Shown here one piece after another: positions 1-7,269 of a DNA stretch of 64,000 nt; position 1 is the stretch's first letter; each line of letters begins with the position of its first letter. This stretch comes from Bacteroidota bacterium. Lineage in GTDB: Bacteria > Bacteroidota > Bacteroidia > Chitinophagales > Chitinophagaceae. Location: the NCBI GenBank assembly GCA_018268105.1, contig JAFDXG010000143.1:1-64000 (forward strand), given 5' to 3'. The notes beneath the pieces were generated by a model. The model saw nothing but the letters and a program-made list of their open reading frames with translations. It was not told the origin of the DNA and did no database searches. The translations under genes were made by a program, and so were the position numbers.

Positions 1-148
1 AGGCACTATAACCCGGAAATGCTTCAGCAAAATAATCAGGTAGTTTAAACTCTGTAGAATCCATCACCTTTACGGAATTAAAGTGGGCTGACAGATGGCT
101 GTTTATCTGTGTGTTCAAGTGTTGGAGATTGTGAATGAGGATTGTGAA
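1..148 (-). pseudogene. IS4-family transposase fragment, cut by the window edge
   Basis: Reading the minus strand from a TGA at 149-151 gives an open frame that runs off the left edge. It contains the motif VKVMDSTEFKLP, which closely matches IKVKDSTKFKLP in the second transposase remnant at 33572-34542. In IS4-type DDE transposases this segment carries the first catalytic Asp. The preceding roughly 100 residues of a complete transposase are absent, because the frame begins directly beside the intact SUI1 gene; the piece therefore looks 5'-truncated. An ATG at 64-62 could be annotated as a start, but homology extends upstream of it. How much of the 3' part survives lies outside the window. 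Confidence 0.55.
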
Positions 149-152
149 TCAC

Positions 153-494
153 TTACACTCTAACCGCTTTTTTAAATCCGTTTTTTTGCAGCCATTGCAG
201 TACTTTATTCCGATGGTCGCCCTGGATAATAATTTCTCCGTCTTTTACAGACCCGCCGGTGCCACAAAAGTTTTTAAGTTTCCTGCCGAGCTCTTCCAGA
301 TCATCTGTATTTCCCCTGAAGCCATAAACGAGTGTAACGGACTTACCTGCCCTATGTTTGGTATCCAAAACCACCCGAAGCACTTGTTGATCCGGTGGTA
401 GTGTAGATATATTCTTTTCTTCTTCTTCAAATGCAAAGGTGGGATCTGTGCTATATATATAACCCCGGTTATCGGGTTTAATCTTTTTTGGCAT
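153..494 (-). CDS. SUI1/eIF1-like (YciH family) translation factor
   Basis: The 113-residue product has the eIF1/SUI1 fold signature in its C-terminal two thirds: a basic strand (LDTKHRAGKSVTLVYGF), then the glycine-rich CGTGGSVKDGEIIIQGDH loop and a terminal KVLQWLQKNGF helix. In bacteria YciH-type proteins bind the small ribosomal subunit and affect initiation fidelity; the exact role in Bacteroidota is not settled. The N-terminal ~40 residues are acidic and variable, as is usual for the family. It lies 11 bp downstream of nadC on the same strand, so the two are probably cotranscribed. ATG start at 494. Confidence 0.88.
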   Translation of the reverse strand: MPKKIKPDNRGYIYSTDPTFAFEEEEKNISTLPPDQQVLRVVLDTKHRAGKSVTLVYGFRGNTDDLEELGRKLKNFCGTGGSVKDGEIIIQGDHRNKVLQWLQKNGFKKAVRV

Positions 495-505
495 AATTTG
501 AAATT

Positions 506-1360
506 TTATCTTAATACTGCTTTGAGGCTCAGGTCAGCACTTACTGCATGATGTGTAACAGCCCCTATACTTACATAGTCCACACCGGTTGCAGCATAGT
601 CGCTGATATTATCCAGATTGATGCCGCCACTGGCTTCAGTTTCAAATTTTTTGTCTATTATTTTCAGCGCAACCTTCAACATATCCGGAGTGAAATTATC
701 AAGCATAATGCGATCTATTTTGCCGTGTGTTACTACTTTTTTTACATCTTCAAGGTTTCTTGTTTCTATTTCTATTTTTAAACCAGGCTTTATTTGTTGT
801 ACATATTGCCTTGCTTTGTCAATGGCTTTTTCAATACCGCCACAATAGTCAATATGATTATCTTTCAGCATTATCATATCATACAATCCCATACGATGGT
901 TTAACCCACCACCTATACGTACCGCTTCTTTTTCAAGTAAACGAAAATTGGGTGTAGTTTTTCTTGTGTCTAATAACCGGGTATGACATCCTGAAAGTTT
1001 ATCGGTATATTTTTTCGTAAGTGTGGCAATACCGCTCATTCGTTGCATACAGTTAAGTACCAGTCTTTCACATTTAAGGATGGTATGAACTTTTGCTTCT
1101 ACTTCAAAGGCAATTTCTCCAAACTTCATTGGGTCGCCATCTTTTTTTAGAGCATTGAATTTGAAGTCAGATTGTATAAAACTGAAAATTGCTTTGGCAA
1201 CCTGCATTCCGGCAAGAATACCATCCTGTTTTATATTTAATACAGCCCTGCCTTCTTCATCCGGATTTATACAACTTAATGTAGAATGGTCTCCGTCACC
1301 AATATCTTCTTCAAGCGCATTTTTTATTAGTTCTTCAAGTTCCGTTTTGTATTGCTTCAT
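506..1360 (-). CDS. nadC: Nicotinate-nucleotide pyrophosphorylase (carboxylating), quinolinate phosphoribosyltransferase
   Basis: NadC converts quinolinate and PRPP to nicotinate mononucleotide, CO2 and PPi in de novo NAD synthesis. The 284-residue length is normal for the family. Visible motifs are the N-terminal EDIGDGDHST segment, the RKTTPNFRLLEKEAV active-site region, HRMGLYDMIMLKDNH, the acidic strand IEIETRNLEDV, IMLDNF, and the phosphate-binding EASGGINLDNI near the C terminus. The SUI1-like gene follows 11 bp later in the same direction. No nadA/nadB genes are nearby. Confidence 0.96.
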   Translation of the reverse strand: MKQYKTELEELIKNALEEDIGDGDHSTLSCINPDEEGRAVLNIKQDGILAGMQVAKAIFSFIQSDFKFNALKKDGDPMKFGEIAFEVEAKVHTILKCERLVLNCMQRMSGIATLTKKYTDKLSGCHTRLLDTRKTTPNFRLLEKEAVRIGGGLNHRMGLYDMIMLKDNHIDYCGGIEKAIDKARQYVQQIKPGLKIEIETRNLEDVKKVVTHGKIDRIMLDNFTPDMLKVALKIIDKKFETEASGGINLDNISDYAATGVDYVSIGAVTHHAVSADLSLKAVLR

Positions 1361-1517
1361 GCCGCAAATCTACAGATTAAGACATAACAGTGAGAACCCT
1401 CTCGTATAATCAATTACCTTATATCAATTGAAGCATTGTAATCCTCCCTGCTTCAAAGTTGATTATCGGGAGAATAGGGCTGAAAATCGAATGAATCGGG
1501 CTTTGCAGCGAATTAAG

Positions 1518-1548
1518 TTTAACCCGGGAAGTATTTTGACCATCTTTG
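1518..1548 (+). promoter_or_regulatory. Candidate Bacteroidota promoter of an unannotated transcript
   Basis: TTTA at 1518-1521, a 19 bp spacer and CATCTTTG at 1541-1548 resemble the Bacteroidota consensus TTTG-N19-TAnnTTTG with one mismatch in each box. Transcription would begin near 1555. No coding gene lies on the plus strand downstream before the terminator at 1841-1870. Confidence 0.4.
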
Positions 1549-1554
1549 TATTGT

Positions 1555-1870
1555 CAACGCTGATACAAAAATCCAATCCTTGAAAAATTAAACCTAATCT
1601 CTGAAAAACCGGCCCGTTTTTGACACGTACCCGAAACTATGAAAACTAAAAAAATCCTTAATCCCAAAACCACCCCTTTATGATAATCCAAATCCTGAGA
1701 AAGAATTATTACCCTTAACCCATTCTAATACCTAAGAAAACCAATAAAGTCAACTGTAAAACACCAGACCTAGTATGGATTTTATAACCCGTTAACCCGG
1801 TAGATGCTAAGACAACCTCTGATGATTAAAAAATTTTAAAGCCGGACAGCAATGTTCGGCTTTTGTTTTT
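1555..1870 (+). ncRNA. Candidate small RNA (about 310 nt) between nadC and the FAD oxidase gene
   Basis: The gap of about 550 bp between nadC and the oxidase gene holds no long reading frame, but on the plus strand it has a plausible promoter (1518-1548) and ends in a clear rho-independent terminator (1841-1870). Inside are repeated short elements of the type AATCC(T)TGAnAAA and a 14-codon ATG frame at 1639-1683 (MKTKKILNPKTTPL). It has none of the conserved pieces I would expect of tmRNA, RNase P RNA or 6S RNA. It could be a small RNA or a peptide-encoding leader; the boundaries are inferred only from promoter and terminator. Confidence 0.35.
1841..1870 (+). terminator. Rho-independent terminator (possibly bidirectional)
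   Basis: The 8-bp stem GCCGGACA / TGTTCGGC (one G-U pair) with a GCAA tetraloop at 1841-1860 is followed by TTTTGTTTTT. On the minus strand the same hairpin is followed by a T-rich run, so it may also end the oxidase transcript whose stop is at 1918. Confidence 0.75.
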
Positions 1871-1917
1871 ATAACCACATCAAATCTCATTATTCATAAT
1901 TGGCATAATAATATTTT

Positions 1918-3267
1918 CTATGCTTCACTTTCAAGCCCAAGACGCCGTGAAATATCTGAACTGAAAGTATTAGTGGGATCGTATTTCTTTTTTACTACAA
2001 GCCAGTCGGTATAACGGGGATACATTTGGTGAAACATTTCTTTGTTGAGCATTGCATCTTTTCCAAGATACAACCTGCCACCTGCTTTCAGAACTACCTC
2101 ATCAAGTTGCTTTGTAAAAGCACCGAGGTGTTTAGTTACCGGGAAATCAATGGCTAGTGTATATCCTTTGAAAGGAAAGGATAATATTCCCTGTCCATCA
2201 CCCATTTTTTTGAATACATTCAGGAAGGGAGTGCAACCGCTTGAAGCAATCATTTCTAGAATTTGGACAAGAATAGCGGATCCGTTTTCTTCAGGAATAA
2301 CAAACTGATATTGGATAAAGCCTCTCTTGCCATAGCCGCGATTCCAGTGATTGATCATATCCAGCGGGAAGAAAAATTTTTCATAATGCACAAATTCTTT
2401 TGGGGAATTTTGGACAAAAGCGATCAGACGGTTGAGGATGCGCACGGTAAAATTATTCAATACAAAAGCAGGAAGGAAAAATGGTACTGTAAGTTTGGAT
2501 AATTGATGTACCCTAAGCGGTTCTCTTTTCAGCTTTTCAGGCAATTCTTCAAAAGTTGCCGAATTGCCGACTGTTAGTACGCCGCTGCCCAATTTTTTGC
2601 CTTTTGCCAGAGGGTCTATCCAGGCTACCGAATAGTTGTAGTTTTGATATTTCTCTACTGCTTCAAGCATTTCGGTAAGGTTGTTCACCTTTACCGACTT
2701 TTGTCTGAAATATGTAGTTTCAACCTTTCTTAGTTTGATCTTAGCCGTTAGAATAACTCCTAATAACCCCAGTCCGCCAAAATTTGCTGCAAATAAATCC
2801 GGATTTTCAGTTCTGGAAGCTGTTATTATATTTCCGTCTGCTAAAAGTATGGTAAATGAAACCACACAATTAATAAAAGAACCATCTGCATGATGTGCTT
2901 TGCCATGAATATCGTTGGCGATAGCGCCACCAATAGTTACGAATTTTGTTCCCGGACAGATCATGGGTAACCAGCCTCTTGGGGCAAAATGAGTAATTAT
3001 TTCGTCGAGGCTTGTACCGGATTCGCATTCTAATATACCTGCAGCTTCGTCCCATGCCAGGAAGCAATGCATGGCAGTGGATATACCAATATTTTTGTTT
3101 TGATTGGTTGCCTGGTCGCCGTAGCTCCTGCCCAGGCCCCTGGCAATAAAATTTTTTTCACTGATCTGGGATATCCATTCTTCGGCATTTCTGGGAAATG
3201 ATACAAATGATTTTGAAGTTGGAAAATTGCCCCAACCAGCAATAGTTTGTTGATGTTTTGTAGCCAT
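1918..3267 (-). CDS. FAD-linked oxidase, DprE1/aldonolactone-oxidase-like
   Basis: This 449-residue flavoprotein has an N-terminal PCMH-type FAD-binding domain. The visible parts are ARGLGRSYGDQA, the segment GTKFVTIGGAIANDIHGKAH that holds FAD, and GGLGLLGVILTAKIKL. The C-terminal substrate domain ends with YPRYTDWLVVKKKYDPTNTF, typical of decaprenylphosphoryl-ribose oxidase (DprE1) and sugar-lactone oxidases. The substrate cannot be told from sequence. The ATG at 3267 is preferred over an in-frame TTG at 3285. It lies 43 bp downstream of the glycerate kinase gene on the same strand; no DprE2-like reductase is adjacent, so a role in polyprenyl sugar epimerisation is not supported by context. 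Confidence 0.8.
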   Translation of the reverse strand: MATKHQQTIAGWGNFPTSKSFVSFPRNAEEWISQISEKNFIARGLGRSYGDQATNQNKNIGISTAMHCFLAWDEAAGILECESGTSLDEIITHFAPRGWLPMICPGTKFVTIGGAIANDIHGKAHHADGSFINCVVSFTILLADGNIITASRTENPDLFAANFGGLGLLGVILTAKIKLRKVETTYFRQKSVKVNNLTEMLEAVEKYQNYNYSVAWIDPLAKGKKLGSGVLTVGNSATFEELPEKLKREPLRVHQLSKLTVPFFLPAFVLNNFTVRILNRLIAFVQNSPKEFVHYEKFFFPLDMINHWNRGYGKRGFIQYQFVIPEENGSAILVQILEMIASSGCTPFLNVFKKMGDGQGILSFPFKGYTLAIDFPVTKHLGAFTKQLDEVVLKAGGRLYLGKDAMLNKEMFHQMYPRYTDWLVVKKKYDPTNTFSSDISRRLGLESEA

Positions 3268-3310
3268 AATTATTAAACGCTGCAAAATTAAGTTTTAGTC
3301 GGATTGACAA

Positions 3311-4645
3311 TTAATTTTCGGAAATACTTTCGGTATATATTAAGCCAATGACAATATCCATCACATTGGTTTGGGTTGGTCCGGTAGTGATCAGGTTGCC
3401 CGTTTGTTTGAAGAAAGTATAGGCATCATTGTTAAGAAGAAATTCATCAGCCTTAAGATTATTTTGTTTTAAAACCATTAGCAGTTCATTATCTGCAACG
3501 GCGCCGGCTGCATCGGTAGGACCATCTGTGCCGTCAGTGCCTCCGGCAAGAATAGCTACCTGAGTATGTGGCAACATGGGATACTTTTGCAGATGGCAAA
3601 GTGCAGCTAATGCAAATTCCTGGTTGCGGCCACCTTTGCCAAAACCCTTGATAGTAACAGTGGTTTCGCCGCCCCATAAAAGACATGCGGGTTTCCCCGG
3701 CGATAATTTTCTTAATTGTTCAGTGAAATATTTTGCCTGGATTGAGGCTTCTCCCGACATGGATGGTGACAGCACATGTGTTTCATAGCCAAGCAAAGAT
3801 GCTTTTTGGGCAGCTGCCCGGATTGCAATATTGTTAGTAGCTACAATTTTGTTAAAAACTCTTTCAAAACTTTGAAACCCTTTGCCGGGTGCACCCTGTA
3901 TTTTATTTTCTAAGCCCTGACGCAGCCAGTGAATTATTGATTCAGGCAGAGTATCCATCAACCGGTAATGCTGTACAATAGACCATGCGTCTTCAAACCG
4001 GGTATCATCCGGCACTGTTAAACCGCTGGCAATTACTGAAAGATCATCACCGGGAGCGTCACTTATTACCAAAGCGGTAACTGTTGCAGCAGTATATTGC
4101 ATTAGTTTTCCCCCCTTTATCAGAGAAAGATGTTTTCTAATGGTATTTATTTCATCAATAGCTGCGCCACAATTGAGTAAAGCTTGAACAGTAAATTGAA
4201 TATCTTCTAAAGTACAGCCCGGAGGGCAATCGGCCATCAATGCAGAAGCTCCACCACTAATCAGCAGAATTATATGATCCTTAGCCGATGTCTTTTTGAA
4301 AATTTCAATCACTGACTTACCAGCTTCAATACTGTTTTCATCGGGAACCGGGTGCCCCGATTCTAAAGTTTTACAAATGCGCAAAGGAAGAGCGTGTTGA
4401 TATTTGGTAATTACAATACCTTCTTTAATAAAGTCGCCAATAATTTTTTCAGTTTCTTGAGCCATTGATGCGGCAGCTTTCCCAACAGCTACTACTATAA
4501 TATGGTGGATTGATGTGGTATCAATTTTATAACCTGCAATTGAAATATTTTTTTTCTCCACTTTGATATACTTGGGAATGAAATGCTCTGGTTTGACAGC
4601 TTCTATTCCGGCAAGGAAAATGGATGTGGCATCAACTTTAGACAT
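3311..4645 (-). CDS. Glycerate 2-kinase (GckA/TtuD, MOFRL family)
   Basis: Type-2 glycerate kinases phosphorylate D-glycerate to 2-phosphoglycerate using ATP. The 444-residue product shows the N-terminal DUF4147 domain with VVAVGKAAASMA, the glycine-rich LLISGGASALMADCP loop, and the SLIKGGKLMQ segment. A C-terminal MOFRL domain has GGETTVTIKGFGKGGRNQEFALA and AGGTDGTDGPTDAAGA. Length is typical. It is probably the first gene of a two-gene unit with the FAD oxidase and is transcribed away from the beta-oxidation gene at 4778. Confidence 0.92.
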   Translation of the reverse strand: MSKVDATSIFLAGIEAVKPEHFIPKYIKVEKKNISIAGYKIDTTSIHHIIVVAVGKAAASMAQETEKIIGDFIKEGIVITKYQHALPLRICKTLESGHPVPDENSIEAGKSVIEIFKKTSAKDHIILLISGGASALMADCPPGCTLEDIQFTVQALLNCGAAIDEINTIRKHLSLIKGGKLMQYTAATVTALVISDAPGDDLSVIASGLTVPDDTRFEDAWSIVQHYRLMDTLPESIIHWLRQGLENKIQGAPGKGFQSFERVFNKIVATNNIAIRAAAQKASLLGYETHVLSPSMSGEASIQAKYFTEQLRKLSPGKPACLLWGGETTVTIKGFGKGGRNQEFALAALCHLQKYPMLPHTQVAILAGGTDGTDGPTDAAGAVADNELLMVLKQNNLKADEFLLNNDAYTFFKQTGNLITTGPTQTNVMDIVIGLIYTESISEN

Positions 4646-4682
4646 AACCCGAAAGTAGCATTAGTTTTTAAAGGCAAAAACC

Positions 4683-4715
4683 TTTATCAGTTCATCTGAT
4701 TTTATATTATCTTCG
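4683..4715 (+). promoter_or_regulatory. Possible promoter of the FadB-like gene
   Basis: TTTA at 4683-4686, a 21 bp spacer and TATCTTCG at 4708-4715 approximate the Bacteroidota -33/-7 consensus in the divergent gap between the glycerate kinase gene and the gene at 4778. Confidence 0.3.
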
Positions 4716-4777
4716 AAATTGGTTTAGTTGTTTAACTAACTATTTTTCCCATTCCCCAAAAAATAAAAAATATACGG

Positions 4778-7189
4778 ATGAAACGCATCATCAAAAATGT
4801 AGCAGTGTTAGGTTCAGGCGTTATGGGTTCCCGAATAGCTTGTCATTTTGCCGGAATTGGTGTGCAGGTATTATTGCTTGATATTGCACCTAAAGAATTG
4901 TCATCTGCCGAACAATCAAAAGGATTGACTTTGGATCATCCTTCTGTAAAAAACAGGATTGTGAATGATGCACTATCCACAGCATTGAAGTCAAATCCTT
5001 CTCCTGTGTATACAAAAGAAGTACCGAAAAAGATAAAGACAGGAAATTTTACTGATAATATGAAAGATATTGCCGGTTGTGACTGGGTGATTGAAGTAGT
5101 AGTGGAACGATTGGACATAAAGCAGTCTGTTCTTAGCGAGGTTGATAAATTCCGTAAACCCGGCACGTTAATTACCTCCAATACCTCTGGGATCCCTATA
5201 CAGATGATGACAGAAGGAAGGAGTGAAGATTTCAAAAAACATTTTTGCGGGACACATTTTTTTAATCCACCCCGCTACCTGCGGTTGTTAGAAATTATTC
5301 CAGCAAAAGACACCGATACTGAAGTTGTAGATTTTTTGATGCATTATGGTGACTTATATCTTGGAAAGACTACAGTATTGTGTAAGGATACACCGGCTTT
5401 TATAGCAAACCGGATAGGAGTGTTTGGGATTATGTATATATTTCAATTGATAGAAAAACTGGGTTTTACTATTGATGAAATTGAAGCATTGACCGGACCA
5501 GTATTTGGGAGGCCAAAATCAGCTACATTCAGAACCGCTGATGTAGTAGGTATTGATACTCTTGTAAAAGTAGCCAAAGGTGTATATGACAATTGCACCA
5601 AAGATGAAGCAAGAGATTCTTTTGTAATTCCGGCATGGCTAGATAAAATAGTAGCCAATAATTGGCTGGGTGATAAAACGGGTCAGGGATTCTTTAAAAA
5701 AACTAAGGCTGCAGGAGGTGCTTCCGAAATTTTAGTGCTGAATCTGACCAGTATGGAGTATGAGGCAAGAAAGAAACCAAAATTTGCGACTATTGAAACG
5801 GCGAAACCGATTGAAGATATTCCTACCCGGGTAAAAGCACTAATAGCAGGAAAAGATAAAGCAGGTGAATTTTACAGGCAGTTCAATTATGGTTTATTTT
5901 CTTACATATCTCATCGTATACCTGAAATTTCAGATGAAGTTTACAGGATTGATGATGCCATGAAAGCAGGATTTGGTTGGGAAATCGGAGCTTTTGAAAC
6001 CTGGGATGTTTTGGGTGTTGAAAAAACTGTGAAAGCGATGCAGGAAGCCGGGTTTGCAATAGCACCGTGGGTACTTGAAATGATTGCAAAAGGTATTACA
6101 TCATTCTATAAGGTTGACCAGGGAAGAAAATTATGTTACTCCCCTCAAGCTGGAACATATCTTTCCACAGTTGGTGAAAGCGCTTCAAACGCATTTATAG
6201 TAATGAAGAATTTTGCCGGGCAAACAGTATGGAAAAACAGTGCAGCCAATGTATATCATCTGGGTGATGATGTACTTGGATTGGAATGGAATACAAAGAT
6301 GGGAACTATTGGTGGCGAAGTGCTGGATGGGATTCAGAAAGCTATTACAATTGCTGAGGAAAAATATAAAGGTGTGGTAATTGCCAATGATTCTCAAAAT
6401 TTTTCTGCCGGTGCAAACGTAGGGATGATCTTTATGTTTGCGGTGGAGCAGGAATATGATGAATTGGACATGGCAATAAGAGCGTTTCAGAATACAATGA
6501 TGCGTGCAAGATATTCCAGTATACCTGTGGTAGTAGCACCTCATGCGCTTTCCCTTGGCGGGGCTTGCGAACTTAGCCTGCATAGTGATAAAGTAATGCC
6601 GGCAGCAGAAACCTATATTGGGTTGGTAGAATTGGGGGTTGGATTGATACCAGGCGGTGGCGGAACCAAAGAATTTACACTCCGGGCTGCAGACGAGATG
6701 CATGAAGATGAGCCGGATACCATTACATTGAAAAACAGATTCCTGACTATCGCCACAGCTAAAGTTTCCACCAGCGCTTTTGAAGCTTTTGACCTGGGTA
6801 TTTTAAGAAAGGGACATGATGAAGTTATTATGAACCAGGACCGGAGGATAGCTGCAGCAAAATCTGCGGTGATAGAATTGTTTGACAATGGCTATACTCA
6901 ACCGGTACCAAGAACAGATATACGTGTGGCAGGCAGATCAGTATTAGGAGCTTTATATGCAGGTATAAATGGGATGCAAAAAGCAAATTATGCTACAGAA
7001 CACGATGCACTCGTAGCCAGAAAGCTTGCTTATGTGATGTGTGGAGGAGATTTGAGTGAGCCTGCTTTAGTAAGTGAGCAGTATCTTCTTGACCTGGAGC
7101 GCGAAGCTTTTTTGAGTCTTTGCGGAGAAAAAAAGACATTAGAGAGAATACAAAGTGTGTTGAAGGGAGGAAAACCTGTAAGGAATTAA
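4778..7189 (+). CDS. 3-hydroxyacyl-CoA dehydrogenase / enoyl-CoA hydratase (FadB/FadN-like)
   Basis: An 803-residue multifunctional beta-oxidation enzyme. The N-terminal NAD-binding fold is seen in VAVLGSGVMGSRIACHFAG, followed by the HAD active-site stretch GTHFFNPPRYLRLLEIIPA and the C-terminal HAD domain (GFTIDEIEALTGPVFGRPKSA). The hydratase/isomerase domain occupies the last third (VVIANDSQNFSAGANVGM; PHALSLGGACELSLHSD; GLVELGVGLIPGGGGTKE). The order HAD-then-hydratase matches Bacillus FadN rather than E. coli FadB. It is monocistronic as far as can be seen: no thiolase or acyl-CoA dehydrogenase is adjacent, and a strong hairpin follows at 7222-7252. Confidence 0.93.
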   Translation: MKRIIKNVAVLGSGVMGSRIACHFAGIGVQVLLLDIAPKELSSAEQSKGLTLDHPSVKNRIVNDALSTALKSNPSPVYTKEVPKKIKTGNFTDNMKDIAGCDWVIEVVVERLDIKQSVLSEVDKFRKPGTLITSNTSGIPIQMMTEGRSEDFKKHFCGTHFFNPPRYLRLLEIIPAKDTDTEVVDFLMHYGDLYLGKTTVLCKDTPAFIANRIGVFGIMYIFQLIEKLGFTIDEIEALTGPVFGRPKSATFRTADVVGIDTLVKVAKGVYDNCTKDEARDSFVIPAWLDKIVANNWLGDKTGQGFFKKTKAAGGASEILVLNLTSMEYEARKKPKFATIETAKPIEDIPTRVKALIAGKDKAGEFYRQFNYGLFSYISHRIPEISDEVYRIDDAMKAGFGWEIGAFETWDVLGVEKTVKAMQEAGFAIAPWVLEMIAKGITSFYKVDQGRKLCYSPQAGTYLSTVGESASNAFIVMKNFAGQTVWKNSAANVYHLGDDVLGLEWNTKMGTIGGEVLDGIQKAITIAEEKYKGVVIANDSQNFSAGANVGMIFMFAVEQEYDELDMAIRAFQNTMMRARYSSIPVVVAPHALSLGGACELSLHSDKVMPAAETYIGLVELGVGLIPGGGGTKEFTLRAADEMHEDEPDTITLKNRFLTIATAKVSTSAFEAFDLGILRKGHDEVIMNQDRRIAAAKSAVIELFDNGYTQPVPRTDIRVAGRSVLGALYAGINGMQKANYATEHDALVARKLAYVMCGGDLSEPALVSEQYLLDLEREAFLSLCGEKKTLERIQSVLKGGKPVRN

Positions 7190-7221
7190 ATATTTTTGGG
7201 GTTTTCTGTGAAGAATAATAA

Positions 7222-7252
7222 AAGAAAAACCGCTCATAGAGCGGTTTTTCTT
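7222..7252. terminator. Bidirectional rho-independent terminator
   Basis: A 14-bp perfect stem (AAGAAAAACCGCTC / GAGCGGTTTTTCTT) with a 3-nt loop lies between the convergent genes ending at 7189 and 7270. Both strands end in a T-run. Confidence 0.9.
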
Positions 7253-7269
7253 AACTGAAATCTCTAATA

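Noticed and set aside
1555..1870. tmRNA, RNase P RNA or 6S RNA in this gap
   Set aside because: No tag-peptide frame, no CCA-ending tRNA-like arms and none of the conserved RNase P or 6S motifs were found.
6185..6703. 172-codon minus-strand frame opposite the FadB-like gene
   Set aside because: Antisense shadow; Cys/His/Tyr-rich translation with no domain.
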